Assembly: GCF_008040105.1 (NCBI RefSeq)
Contig: NZ_VRMG01000004.1
Location: forward strand, 124,001 to 188,000
DNA length: 64,000 bases
Reading direction: 5' to 3'
Origin: Lacisediminihabitans profunda
GTDB lineage: Bacteria > Actinomycetota > Actinomycetes > Actinomycetales > Microbacteriaceae
The stretch's first letter is position 1, and the number at the start of each line of letters is the position of its first letter. The notes beneath the pieces are model-generated. The model did not search any database, was not told the origin of the DNA, and was given only the letters and a program-made list of their open reading frames with translations. Positions 7,114 through 15,078 of this stretch are shown here, one piece after another. Position numbers and translations under genes: made by a program.

Positions 7114-8514
7114 CCGCCAGCTGGGAACGATTCGGTTGGGATCTACTTCGCGTCGACCTCCGCCGGTTCCGGGGCTGATGGTCGCGAAGTCCAAGACGGC
7201 GGCGACTATTGCCGCCTGCCGGGTCAGGTTCAAGGAGTCCCACGACGTGCGAAGTTCGCCTCCGTGTCCGGCGATTCCGTCCAAGGTGTTCGTGCCGGTG
7301 ATCTGGCTCAGTTGCCGCTCGATGGTGTAGAGCTTGGCGTCGAGGATATCGCGTGCTTCTTTCCAATCGGCGGACGAGATCTCCTTCCGTGCCCACATTC
7401 CGGACAGCTCGAGCTTCTGCGCCTGGTCGGCTTGCAGTTCCTCCACCAACACCGAATGGCGTTCGTCAACGGCCGCGCGTCCCGCAAGAGCATCCGCGAT
7501 CTCCGGACTGTCGAGCCGCATCAGCACAGCTTCGGCGATCCACTCCTCGACTGGGGCGGCGACGATAGTCAGCCGTCCACAGCCGCCACCGTGGTCGGGT
7601 CCGGACATGCAGACATAGCGGCGGGTGTCGCGTCGCGCGGAACTGTAGAGCTTGTTCCCGCATTTGGAGCAGCGCAGCATTCCCGAGAGCAGGTAGCGAC
7701 GTGGCGCGCGGCGGTTGGATTGTGCCTTCCGCGCGAACGCCGCGACAAGTTGTTTGTGTTGCGCCGGCGTAATGATCGCCGGCCACACTGCCGTCGCGAC
7801 GATGACGCCATTGTGGGCACGAAGACCCGCTATCCGAGGATTCGTGAGGGTTTGACGCAGCGCTGTCGTCCGCCATGGCAAGCCCGCGACTGACGAGATC
7901 CCGTTGTCCTGCAGCCATGCTGTCAGTGACCCCAGTGACTCCCCGGCTAAATAGCGGGACGCGAGTTCACGAATGGCCACCGCTTCGGACTCGACCATGG
8001 TGAGTTGGTTCTTTTCGTAGCCGAATGGTCGAAGGTTGCCCCCGTTCGGCCTTCCAGCCTCTGCGATCTCCTGCGCTTTCCGCTTGAGCCGATCCGACTT
8101 TATGTCGGACTCGAGCGCCGCGAATGTGCCTAAGAGCCGCGCCATAGCGATACCTTCGCTGCTGGCAAGTCGTACTTCACCGCTTACGACTCCAAAGTCT
8201 TTGACCTTGGCCTGAGCCATCACATCGGCGAATTCCTCAAGCTCACGCGGCTGTCTCGTCAATCGATCCAACTTGTAGACGATCACGGCATCCCGTTGGC
8301 CCGCCGAAATGTCCTCGAGCATTCGCCGATATTCGGGCCGCTTCTTGCCGCGGTAGGCCGAAGCGTCATTGTCGACGTACTCCTCGGCAACAATCCAACC
8401 GTTATCAGCCGCATACTTTCGAGCATCGATGAGCTGCCGCTCAACACCCAATGCCTGTCCAGAGATGTCCTTGGAAATACGCGCATAGATAGCAGCTCGG
8501 ATGGGTAGTTTCAT
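7108..8514 (-). CDS. int: Large serine recombinase (site-specific integrase)
   Basis: 468-residue integrase that should insert and excise the element between attP and attB. The N-terminal resolvase domain has AAIYARISKD with the nucleophile Ser14, VIVYKLDRLTRQP, and GEVRLASSEGIAMARLLGTFAALES. The recombinase domain follows (PFGYE..., LTNPRIAGLRAHNG). A zinc ribbon has CSKCGNKLYSS and later YVCMSGPDHGGGCGR, then a helical stretch likely to form the coiled coil, and a C-terminal tail. The gene reads inward from the right junction, the usual place for the integrase of such elements. A separate directionality factor, if any, is not obvious. Confidence 0.93.
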   Translation of the reverse strand: MKLPIRAAIYARISKDISGQALGVERQLIDARKYAADNGWIVAEEYVDNDASAYRGKKRPEYRRMLEDISAGQRDAVIVYKLDRLTRQPRELEEFADVMAQAKVKDFGVVSGEVRLASSEGIAMARLLGTFAALESDIKSDRLKRKAQEIAEAGRPNGGNLRPFGYEKNQLTMVESEAVAIRELASRYLAGESLGSLTAWLQDNGISSVAGLPWRTTALRQTLTNPRIAGLRAHNGVIVATAVWPAIITPAQHKQLVAAFARKAQSNRRAPRRYLLSGMLRCSKCGNKLYSSARRDTRRYVCMSGPDHGGGCGRLTIVAAPVEEWIAEAVLMRLDSPEIADALAGRAAVDERHSVLVEELQADQAQKLELSGMWARKEISSADWKEARDILDAKLYTIERQLSQITGTNTLDGIAGHGGELRTSWDSLNLTRQAAIVAAVLDFATISPGTGGGRREVDPNRIVPSWRL

Positions 8515-8537
8515 GGGGTCACATTAGCAACTAGACC

Positions 8538-8544
8538 CAGACGG
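8538..8544. other. attR core of the serine-recombinase element
   Basis: CAGACGG, matching attL. Joining the two outer flanks gives an attB that reads AAC ATC GCA GAC GGC ATC CTT CTC in the HNH frame. Joining the two inner flanks gives an attP whose arms TTAGCAACTAGAC and (reverse strand) TTAACAATTTGTC agree at 9 of 13 positions. Confidence 0.85.
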
Positions 8545-8713
8545 CATCCTTCTCTGCCGCCGACATCACCTCTGGATGCACAAAAGTGGGTACCAAGTCA
8601 TCCGGGCGGGCGGTAACTACTACCTCAGACCGCCAGCGGCCAAAGACCCCGAGCAAACGTTGGTGCCCTTGCGCAGCCGCAACCCACTCATGAAGACGGT
8701 CAGGGCGAGCTAG
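8543..8713 (+). pseudogene. DUF222/HNH endonuclease gene, 3' part
   Basis: The last 56 codons of the interrupted HNH gene: GILLCRRHHLWMHKSGY and onward to a natural TAG. RRHH carries the final His of the HNH site. There is no start codon of its own directly at the junction, and it lies beyond an integrase gene of opposite strand, so it is probably silent. Its frame matches the 5' part exactly when the element is removed. Confidence 0.9.
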
Positions 8714-8820
8714 TGTTGCCCCACGCCCGTACAGGTCAGGAACGCTTTGCGGCAGGGCCGAGGGTGCTCCGCGCCGGGCATCCGGGGTCAGCGACGCGAT
8801 GGGCCGGCCAGGCGACGGCC

Positions 8821-8880
8821 AGCGGCGCGATGACCAGCGGCGCGAGGGCTAGCGGCGCGAGGGCTAGCGGCCCGGTGCCC
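8821..8880. repeat. Four 15-bp tandem repeats (AGCGGCGCGAKGRCY type)
   Basis: Units start at 8821, 8836, 8851 and 8866; the second and third are identical (AGCGGCGCGAGGGCT), and the first and fourth are degenerate. Related half-units (CAGCGACGCGAT) occur on both sides. The stretch 8714-8944 otherwise holds no supportable gene. Confidence 0.8.
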
Positions 8881-8944
8881 CGCACCCCGCTGACCAGCGA
8901 CGCGATATTCGGTAATGGGATGGCGAAGGACGATAACTCCTGCG

Positions 8945-10132
8945 CTAGGCGTGCGCGCGGACGGCGACGTCGCCGATCGTGAGTTCAGCATCGCCCTCGA
9001 GGATCTCGCCTATTCGATGCGCCTCCGGCTCGAGCTGGGCGAGCTGCCGGGCCCGCAGCGGCGAGAACGATTCGACCGTCACAACGATGCGACGTCCCGC
9101 GCGACGCTGGTGCCACACTCCGGCGACGACCCCATCGACGAGCAGTACAGGCAACACCCCGGCCTGGCCACGCCCGAGCGCACGCTCGGAGGCGCGCCCG
9201 GGATAGACCAGCGATCTCGGCTGGGAACCGACGACATACGGATCGAAGTAGGGCAAGAGCCGCACGCCGCGCGCGGGCGGGTCCACCGGCTCAGCGTCGC
9301 CGGCGTTGAGCCAGACCTCCGTTCCCTCAAGGCTCACCGGCTCGAGGCGGGCGCCCTCGAATACGTCGGAGGCCCACGCGAGAGGAGCGGCGAGCCATTG
9401 GGCGAAGTCCCGCGGGGACGCCGGACCGTAGGCGTGGAGGTACCGGCGCAGCAGCTCGACCTCCGGCTCGGGCCCGGTCTCGTCGATCAACGACGAGACC
9501 GGGGCCCGAGTGAAGGTCGTCTTGGGCCCGCGGTTGGGACCAAAGACGAGCACACCCGTGTACGACGCGGCCGCAATCGCCTGTCGCCAGCGCGGGGCCA
9601 TGCCACCGAACATCGGCACCACCGGGTCGGCCGCCCACGGGCCGGTGCGCCTGACCACCTCGGAATCGAGTTCATCGAGGGTCAGGCACGCGCTGTCGAG
9701 AACGGGCCCGACCGGGACCTCGAGAGTGGGCGCGCCTCGGTCGAGCGCGTCGGCGATCGCCCGAATCACCTCGGCGCTTTGCGCCGCGGACAGCCTCGCG
9801 CTCTCGGGGAGGCCGCTGCGGGCGGGAATGGCGGAGAGGGCGCCGTTCCAGATCGCGAGATCCGCCGCGGGGAGCCAGTGCACGGTACCTCGCGGCCCGT
9901 AGGTCTTCACGAGCGACCGGTCAGTCCAGAGGGCGCGCCGCACGTCGGTACGAGTGATAACGGGCATCCTCACACCGAGCTGCAACTCGGCGGCGGAGGC
10001 GATCTGGGCGTGCACGCCGCAGATCGCGGCGGCCGCCGCCGGGATCGCCGCAGGCGCGGACGCGGCGACGGGCACAGTGAGGAAATGGCGCGACATGCGC
10101 CGGCTCACGGCCTGACGCCATGTCCACCTCAT
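8945..10132 (-). CDS. AlkZ-like winged-helix DNA-binding protein
   Basis: 395-residue protein of the winged-helix DNA-binding family related to AlkZ/YcaQ DNA glycosylases. Seen: an N-terminal helical part (AAAICGVHAQIASAAELQLGVR), TDRSLVKTYGPRGTVHWLPAADL, GLPESARLSAAQSAEVI, and the late segments LLPYFDPYVVGSQPRSLVYPG and PVLLVDGVVAGVWHQRRAGRR. AlkZ-type enzymes excise bulky or cross-linked bases. Actinobacterial relatives are mostly uncharacterised, and whether this one keeps the catalytic QxQ-type residues cannot be confirmed here. It stands alone, convergent with the HNH remnant. Confidence 0.75.
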   Translation of the reverse strand: MRWTWRQAVSRRMSRHFLTVPVAASAPAAIPAAAAAICGVHAQIASAAELQLGVRMPVITRTDVRRALWTDRSLVKTYGPRGTVHWLPAADLAIWNGALSAIPARSGLPESARLSAAQSAEVIRAIADALDRGAPTLEVPVGPVLDSACLTLDELDSEVVRRTGPWAADPVVPMFGGMAPRWRQAIAAASYTGVLVFGPNRGPKTTFTRAPVSSLIDETGPEPEVELLRRYLHAYGPASPRDFAQWLAAPLAWASDVFEGARLEPVSLEGTEVWLNAGDAEPVDPPARGVRLLPYFDPYVVGSQPRSLVYPGRASERALGRGQAGVLPVLLVDGVVAGVWHQRRAGRRIVVTVESFSPLRARQLAQLEPEAHRIGEILEGDAELTIGDVAVRAHA

Positions 10133-10237
10133 GCGATCAGGCTAGCCGCGACTGCCGACGGGGCGGTTCCGAGGCCTGGGGAATCGCGGCGAATGGCCGA
10201 TTCGGCCGTGCCCACCGCCGGGCAGGCTACCCGACAA

Positions 10238-10948
10238 TCACGACAGGTGCGCGACCAGTGCGGCGAAGCTCGGCGAGGCGAGAGTGACAAAGGCCGCGAT
10301 GTTGAGAAGCACGGTCCCCCAAAAGGCGAGCTGGAAGCTCGCCTTGCGCGTCTTGTGCCGCAGCCTCTGCTGGGCGAATATCGACCCCGGCCAACCCCCG
10401 AGGAGGCCAAGCACGAGAAGGGTGCTCTCGGACGTTCGCCACCGCCCGGCCGTCGCCGCGGCCTTGTCTGAGGCGTAGGTGAAGAAGGCGAGCACGCTCA
10501 TCACGAGGTAGACCGCAATCGGCCAGTAGGGCAGTGCCCACGCAACGCTCACGAACACGTAGAGCGCGATGAAGGCGAGGATGGCGAGGTAGCTCACCGG
10601 ACTCTGATTCGCCGGCCCGGGGATGCGGCGCGGCACTGCGGTGCGCGGCACTGCGGTGTGCAGCACGGCCATCCGGCCCGTAGCGGCGCGATTGGAGGAC
10701 TTGGGTACCGGCAGCGCGACCGATTTCACGCCTGTGGCCTTCTCGCGTCCTCCCTGGCCGGCAGACCTCTCAAAGGTCAGCAACTCGCCGGTGAACGGCC
10801 GGGCGTCACGGTGCCCGAACGCGGAGATGTGCACGAAAACGGTGCTGCCGCCGCCGGAGGGGGTGATGAACCCGAAGCCGCGCTCATCGTTCCAGGTGGT
10901 GAGAGTGCCTTCGAGGCGCCCGACGACGGGTTCTCGCGGGACGGCCAT
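10238..10948 (-). CDS. Cold-shock domain plus DUF1294 membrane protein
   Basis: 236-residue fusion. Residues about 10-70 are a cold-shock nucleic-acid-binding domain (GTLTTWNDERGFGFITP..., TVFVHISAFG, with the RNP-type aromatic motifs). The C-terminal half is DUF1294: two or three membrane segments around LPYWPIAVYLVMSVLAFFTYASDK, then GGWPGSIFAQQRLRHKTRK. Such fusions are common in actinobacteria; a membrane-tethered RNA-binding role is presumed only. The linker (residues about 80-115) is Arg/Pro/Ala-rich. Confidence 0.85.
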   Translation of the reverse strand: MAVPREPVVGRLEGTLTTWNDERGFGFITPSGGGSTVFVHISAFGHRDARPFTGELLTFERSAGQGGREKATGVKSVALPVPKSSNRAATGRMAVLHTAVPRTAVPRRIPGPANQSPVSYLAILAFIALYVFVSVAWALPYWPIAVYLVMSVLAFFTYASDKAAATAGRWRTSESTLLVLGLLGGWPGSIFAQQRLRHKTRKASFQLAFWGTVLLNIAAFVTLASPSFAALVAHLS

Positions 10949-11018
10949 GAGTCGATCGTAACGGCAGCACCCGGCGGCCGCGATCCGACCGCGCGGGCGC
11001 CGAAAACGGGTGGCCCGA

Positions 11019-12017
11019 CTAGACCGTCGCCCCGCTCATCGCCTCGGCCGTGAGTTCCACCGAACGCAGGCGGTCCGCCACGTCTCGGGACTGGTGCGCG
11101 AGAATCAGCTCGTCGGCGTTGGTGGAGGCGGCGAAGTCCTCGAGCCAGACGCGAATCTCGGCGGGCGTACCCACGGCGGTGTAGCGCATCATGTTCGCGA
11201 TGTTGCGTCCCTCTGGTGTGGTGAGGAACGCGTCGATCTGGTCGTCGGAGTAGTCGGGCGCCGACGGCCCCCGAGCGATCATGCTGCGTACCCGAGAGCG
11301 GCGGGTCGTCTCGAACTGGTGGGCGGCATCCGCCCCGTCCTCGGCGGCGATCACGTTGGCCGCCACGATCAGGTGCGGCTCGGCGAGTTGGTGCGACGGC
11401 TGGAAGTCGCGCCGGTAGGTCGCGATTGCCTCGTGCAACGCATCCGGCGCAAAGTGCGAGGCGAACGCGTACGGCAGCCCGAGGGCTGCGGCGAGCTGGG
11501 CGCCGAAGAGGGAGGATCCGAGGATGTAGAGGGGCACGTTGGTGCCCGCCCCGGGGACAGCCTGCACGCCGGGGATGATCGACTCGCCGCGAAGATAGGC
11601 CTGAAGCTCGAGCACGTCCTGCGGAAACTGGTCGGAGGCGCGAGGGTCGCGTCGCATCGCGCGGGCGGTGGTCTGGTCGCTGCCGGGAGCCCGGCCGAGG
11701 CCGAGGTCGATGCGGTCTGGGAACAGCTCGGCGAGGGTGCCGAACTGCTCCGCGATGGTCAGCGGCGAGTGGTTCGGCAGCATGACGCCGCCCGAGCCGA
11801 GGCGGATCGTCGACGTGTGGGCGGCGATGTAGCCCACCAGCACGCTCGTGGCCGACGACGCGATCGTGGGCATGTTGTGGTGCTCGGCGTACCAGACTCG
11901 CGCGTAGCCGTGCCGTTCGGCGGTCTGTGCGAGTGCGACGCTCGCGGCGAAGCTCTCCCGAACCGTGTGCCCCGGCGCGATCGGTGCGAGGTCGAGAATG
12001 GAAAGCGGGATGGACAT
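11019..12017 (-). CDS. LLM-class (luciferase-like) flavin-dependent oxidoreductase
   Basis: 332-residue TIM-barrel flavin monooxygenase-like protein. Seen: [20 protein letters not shown] near the start, [32 protein letters not shown], and [14 protein letters not shown] late in the protein, all typical of the MsnO8-like LLM subgroup. The ATG giving [13 protein letters not shown] is chosen: an AGAAAGG lies 8 bases upstream, and the longer frame is low-complexity. It lies 40 bases downstream of the ArsO-like monooxygenase gene on the same strand and may be co-transcribed. Substrate unknown. Confidence 0.85.
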   Translation of the reverse strand: MSIPLSILDLAPIAPGHTVRESFAASVALAQTAERHGYARVWYAEHHNMPTIASSATSVLVGYIAAHTSTIRLGSGGVMLPNHSPLTIAEQFGTLAELFPDRIDLGLGRAPGSDQTTARAMRRDPRASDQFPQDVLELQAYLRGESIIPGVQAVPGAGTNVPLYILGSSLFGAQLAAALGLPYAFASHFAPDALHEAIATYRRDFQPSHQLAEPHLIVAANVIAAEDGADAAHQFETTRRSRVRSMIARGPSAPDYSDDQIDAFLTTPEGRNIANMMRYTAVGTPAEIRVWLEDFAASTNADELILAHQSRDVADRLRSVELTAEAMSGATV

Positions 12018-12057
12018 GGACCGAGCCTTTCTGTCGTGCGCCGCCGAGGCGCACCCC

Positions 12058-13164
12058 TCATGCCAACCGCGTCGACGCCCCAATCGTTCCCGATTCCGTC
12101 GACGTCGCCCGCGCGGCCACTCGATCGGCGATGAAGGCCGCGTCCCGGCCGACTCCGCCGATGAGCCCCGAGGTGAGCGCGTACTGGAACGGCATCCCCA
12201 CGAAGTAGAGGCCGGGAACGTCGTCGACCACTCCGCGGCTGGTGACTGGCAGCCCATCCTCGTTCATCGGCAGGTCGGGCAGCCAGCGAACGTCCGGACG
12301 GTAGCCGGTGGCCCAGATGACGGTGGCCGCGGACTCCGGCGACCAGACCGGCCCGGCCTCACCGGCGACGGGATGGCCGCCCTGAACCCCGGTGATGCGG
12401 GGCAGGCGCGTGATGCCCGCGGCATCCAGCTGGCGCATCGAGACGCTGATGAGCGGCGCACCCCGTTTGCCGAACCCCGCGGCGACCCGGCGGCCGGGCG
12501 GAGTGTCCACGGTGAGCAGGTTGCTCACGAGCCACCAGTAGGCCGCCCCGGCGTAGTGGAACACCGCGTCCGGGATGTGCACCGTCGGCCGACCGGCGAT
12601 GGTCACCCGGTGGGTGGTCGCGAGCTCGAGCGCGATCTGCGCCCCGGAGGTGCCAGCGCCGACGACGAGCACGTCTCCAGCCGGCAGGTGCGACGGGTTG
12701 CGGTACTCCGACGAGTGCAGCTGCCGGATGCCCGGGTCGAGCTCGAGGGAGAGGTCGGGAACGCGCGGCAACCGGTTGGGTCCGCCGGCGACCACTACCT
12801 GCCGGGCGGTCATCGGCCCCGCCGTGGTCGCGAGGACGAAGCCGTCGTCGCTGCGGCTGAGAGCGGTCACGGTGACTCCGGAGCGGGTGGGCAGGGCAAA
12901 CGCGTTCGCGTAGGCCTGCAGGTAGTCGGCGAACTCGTCTTTGCTGGCAGTGGAGTTGCGGCCCACCGGGTTGGCCATTCCGGGCAGCCCGCTGAATCTG
13001 CCCGGAGTGAAGAGCCGCAACGAGTCCCAGTGCCGGCGCCAGCCGTCCCCGATTCGTTGCTCGCTGTCGAGGATCACGAACGCCCTGCCGAGCCGGGCGA
13101 GGTGGTATCCCGTGGCGAGGCCGGCCTGGCCGCCGCCGACCACGATGGTGTCGATGTGTTCCAT
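12058..13164 (-). CDS. FAD/NAD(P)-dependent flavin monooxygenase, ArsO/YUC-like
   Basis: 368-residue class B flavoprotein monooxygenase-like enzyme. An FAD Rossmann motif is at the N-terminus ([16 protein letters not shown]), then [16 protein letters not shown] second, NADPH-binding motif reads [17 protein letters not shown], and the closing [11 protein letters not shown] box is typical. The start is the ATG with AAGGAG 5 bases upstream. It is divergent from a TetR gene across a strong palindrome, so it is probably controlled by that regulator. The substrate may be a small organic or organoarsenic compound; no arsenic genes are nearby, so the name ArsO would be speculative. Confidence 0.85.
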   Translation of the reverse strand: MEHIDTIVVGGGQAGLATGYHLARLGRAFVILDSEQRIGDGWRRHWDSLRLFTPGRFSGLPGMANPVGRNSTASKDEFADYLQAYANAFALPTRSGVTVTALSRSDDGFVLATTAGPMTARQVVVAGGPNRLPRVPDLSLELDPGIRQLHSSEYRNPSHLPAGDVLVVGAGTSGAQIALELATTHRVTIAGRPTVHIPDAVFHYAGAAYWWLVSNLLTVDTPPGRRVAAGFGKRGAPLISVSMRQLDAAGITRLPRITGVQGGHPVAGEAGPVWSPESAATVIWATGYRPDVRWLPDLPMNEDGLPVTSRGVVDDVPGLYFVGMPFQYALTSGLIGGVGRDAAFIADRVAARATSTESGTIGASTRLA

Positions 13165-13189
13165 GGCTGCTCCTTGAGTTCTCACTAGA

Positions 13190-13216
13190 ATAGCGTTCTA
13201 CTGACTGGAACGCTAT
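13190..13216. promoter_or_regulatory. TetR-type operator between monooxygenase and regulator
   Basis: Inverted repeat ATAGCGTTC / GAACGCTAT with a 9-base spacer, in the 62-base divergent intergenic region. A TATACT at 13214-13219 overlaps the right arm and lies 7 bases before the regulator's GTG, so the TetR gene may be transcribed leaderless and repress itself and the monooxygenase. Confidence 0.75.
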
Positions 13217-13226
13217 ACTAATTTTC

Positions 13227-13853
13227 GTGACCACCGAGGCCGTCCCGACCCTGCGCGAGGCCCAGGCCGCCGTCACCCGGCGGCAGGTGGTCGACGCGGC
13301 GAGCACGCTCTTTCTGGCCAACGGCTACGTGGGGACCTCGATCGGCGCGGTCGCGCGACTCGCCGGAGTCTCGGTGCAGACGATCTACAACTCCGTGGGC
13401 AACAAGGCCGCGCTGCTCTCGGCGATGCTGGATTCGGCGGCGTCCGGGCCGGCGGCCCCGACCCCGGTTGCCGAGTTCATGCGGGAGCGTTCGCGCGCCG
13501 CCGTGGACGCCGCGGGGGTGATCGACGTGCTCGCGGACTGGTTCGTGGAGGTGCACGGGCGAACAGCGAGCGTCTGGGCGGTGATTCACCAGGCCGCGGC
13601 CGTGGACGGGGAGGCGGCCGCCATGGAACGGGCGCGCAATGAGCAGCGGCTGCGCAACTACCGACTCGCCGCCGCCGAGCTGCGATCGCGCGGATGCCTT
13701 GCCGGACTCACGGACGACGAGGGAGCCGCTGCGATCTGGGCCATCGGCAACCCGGAGGCCTACCAGGTGCTGGTCGGCGGGGCAGGCTGGACGGTCGCGG
13801 CCTACCGCGACTGGCTGCGCAAGGCACTCGGGGGCGCGCTCGGGATCGCCTGA
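13227..13853 (+). CDS. TetR/AcrR family transcriptional regulator
   Basis: 208-residue repressor. The N-terminal helix-turn-helix region spans about residues 18-62: VVDAASTLFLANGYVGTSIG, AVARLAGVSVQTIYNSVGNK, then AALLSAMLD. The C-terminal ligand domain is helical and not assignable to a ligand. The GTG start follows a TATACT box almost immediately, so the transcript may have no leader. It is divergent from the flavin monooxygenase gene, which with the LLM gene is its likely target. Confidence 0.88.
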   Translation: MTTEAVPTLREAQAAVTRRQVVDAASTLFLANGYVGTSIGAVARLAGVSVQTIYNSVGNKAALLSAMLDSAASGPAAPTPVAEFMRERSRAAVDAAGVIDVLADWFVEVHGRTASVWAVIHQAAAVDGEAAAMERARNEQRLRNYRLAAAELRSRGCLAGLTDDEGAAAIWAIGNPEAYQVLVGGAGWTVAAYRDWLRKALGGALGIA

Positions 13854-13906
13854 CTGGGACGCGGTGGCAGGGCCACGACAGTGGCCGTCGCGGCCATCGG
13901 TCGCGA

Positions 13907-14374
13907 CTATCGTTTCCGCAGCCGCCCGATGCCCGGGAGGAACCGGCCGACGCGCGCCGCGTAGTGGGCGAATTCCGCGTGTTCGGCGAGGAGCATCCGC
14001 TCTTCCCACCGCGTCTTTGACGACAGCAGCACCACCAACAGAACCCACACGACGATGTGCCAGACGGAGGCGCCGAGCAACACCAGGCCCACACCGCCGG
14101 CCATGAGCCCGGTGTAGATCGGATTGCGCACCACTGCGTAGACGCCGCCGGTGACGAGCGGCGCATTCTCCTTCGGAATCGGACTCGCCGTGAGCGCCGG
14201 GCCGAGTCCGACGAGACCCAGGACAGCGAGCAGCATGCCGGCAGTGACGACCACAACCGCGACCGCGACGACAACGCCATCGACCGGCCAGATCGTGCCG
14301 TGCGGAACGAAGACCAGCGCGGCGAGCAGCACGAACTGCGCACCCACCAAACCGAACGCCAGCGCACGCCTCAT
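13907..14374 (-). CDS. Isoprenylcysteine methyltransferase-family integral membrane protein
   Basis: 155-residue membrane protein of the ICMT/PEMT-like family. Four hydrophobic segments are present, then the conserved GGVYAVVRNPIYTGLMAGGVGL and the C-terminal EERMLLAEHAEFAHYAARVGRFLPG with the Glu-Glu pair used for SAM binding in the family. Bacterial members are thought to methylate lipid-like or thiol substrates; the target is unknown. The gene is convergent with the TetR gene. Confidence 0.82.
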   Translation of the reverse strand: MRRALAFGLVGAQFVLLAALVFVPHGTIWPVDGVVVAVAVVVVTAGMLLAVLGLVGLGPALTASPIPKENAPLVTGGVYAVVRNPIYTGLMAGGVGLVLLGASVWHIVVWVLLVVLLSSKTRWEERMLLAEHAEFAHYAARVGRFLPGIGRLRKR

Positions 14375-14508
14375 GGGTCGAGGCTACGCCCTGGCGCGCA
14401 GTGTTCTATAAGGTGCGGCCAAGCCGAATTCGCTACGCTGTGTTCTCGACGGCGGTCGTCGAAGGCGCCGCCCGGCGCGGTTCGAGCGGCTCGAAGAGGG
14501 TGATGCGA

Positions 14509-15078
14509 ATGCGCAAGGGGATCACGCTCCTCGTCGTGCTCGCGGGCATCCTCGCGGCGGCGGTGGCCGGAACCGCCGCCTTCGCGCCGGCGATCTTCGC
14601 CAGGATCTGGAGCACGGCATCCGCTCCGGTCTGTCCCTCGGCCGCCGCGATCACCGTGCGGAACATCTCCGTGCCGTCCGGTCCGGTGGCCGGCTACTGC
14701 CAGGACCGGCTCGTGAACGCGGCACAGGTGATCGCGGCCGCGCGTTCGCTCGGCATCGGGCGGCACACCCAGGCCATCGGGGTGATGACCGCGATGGGCG
14801 AGTCCGGACTGCGCGTTCTCGACCACGGCGATGCTGCCGGCGTCGACAGCCGCGGCCTGTTCCAGCAACGCGACAACGGCGCCTGGGGCACGCTGGCCGA
14901 CAGGATGGACCCGTACGTCTCGGCTCTCAACTTCTTCAAGAAGCTCGTGAGAATCCCCGGCTGGAAGAACATGACGCCGGGTCAGGCGGCCCACGCCGTG
15001 CAGGTGAACGACGATCCGCATCACTACGACCGCTATTGGGAGCGTGCGCAGTTCATTGTGGAGGCCCTGGGTTCGTAG
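14509..15078 (+). CDS. Secreted lysozyme/transglycosylase-like protein
   Basis: 189-residue protein with an N-terminal membrane helix (LLVVLAGILAAAVAGTAAF). A compact helical domain reads NAAQVIAAARSLGIGRHTQAIG, then MTAMGESGLRVLDHGDAAG, VDSRGLFQQR and LNFFKKLVRIPGW. The Glu in MGESGL followed by SRGLFQQ resembles the catalytic Glu context of lytic transglycosylase/lysozyme-like domains of actinobacteria. Cell-wall cleavage is the likely activity. The ATG at 14509 is preferred because GAAGAGGG lies 8 bases upstream. The 3' end overlaps the convergent EI24 gene by 26 bases. Confidence 0.7.
   Translation: MRKGITLLVVLAGILAAAVAGTAAFAPAIFARIWSTASAPVCPSAAAITVRNISVPSGPVAGYCQDRLVNAAQVIAAARSLGIGRHTQAIGVMTAMGESGLRVLDHGDAAGVDSRGLFQQRDNGAWGTLADRMDPYVSALNFFKKLVRIPGWKNMTPGQAAHAVQVNDDPHHYDRYWERAQFIVEALGS

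Larger units (their letters stand above)
4508..8544. mobile_element. Integrated 4.03-kb element: serine recombinase, HUH Rep, TIR/NDT-like cargo
   Basis: A compact integrative element inserted in the HNH gene. Its bounds come from the direct repeat CAGACGG at both ends and from the fact that removing 4030 bases restores an uninterrupted HNH frame through the conserved GILLC-RRHH segment. Order inside: triple 10-bp repeat, TIR/nucleoside-deoxyribosyltransferase-like gene, hairpin-rich non-coding stretch, HUH Rep gene, 58-codon ORF, and a serine recombinase on the opposite strand ending 23 bases from the right junction. No capsid, portal, terminase or conjugation genes are present, so it is not a prophage or a self-transmissible ICE. 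A mini integrative replicon or satellite-type element is the best description; mobility is inferred. Confidence 0.9.

Noticed and set aside
4508-8544. Prophage or conjugative element
   Set aside because: There are no head, tail, lysis, terminase, coupling or secretion genes, and only four real genes fit.
8713-8982. 89-codon ORF across the 15-bp repeats
   Set aside because: Its protein is a repeat of SGARA made by the minisatellite, and it runs into the convergent AlkZ-like gene.
8915-10471. Plus-strand open frame of 518 codons
   Set aside because: Low-complexity Arg/Gly-rich shadow of the AlkZ-like gene, crossing two real genes.
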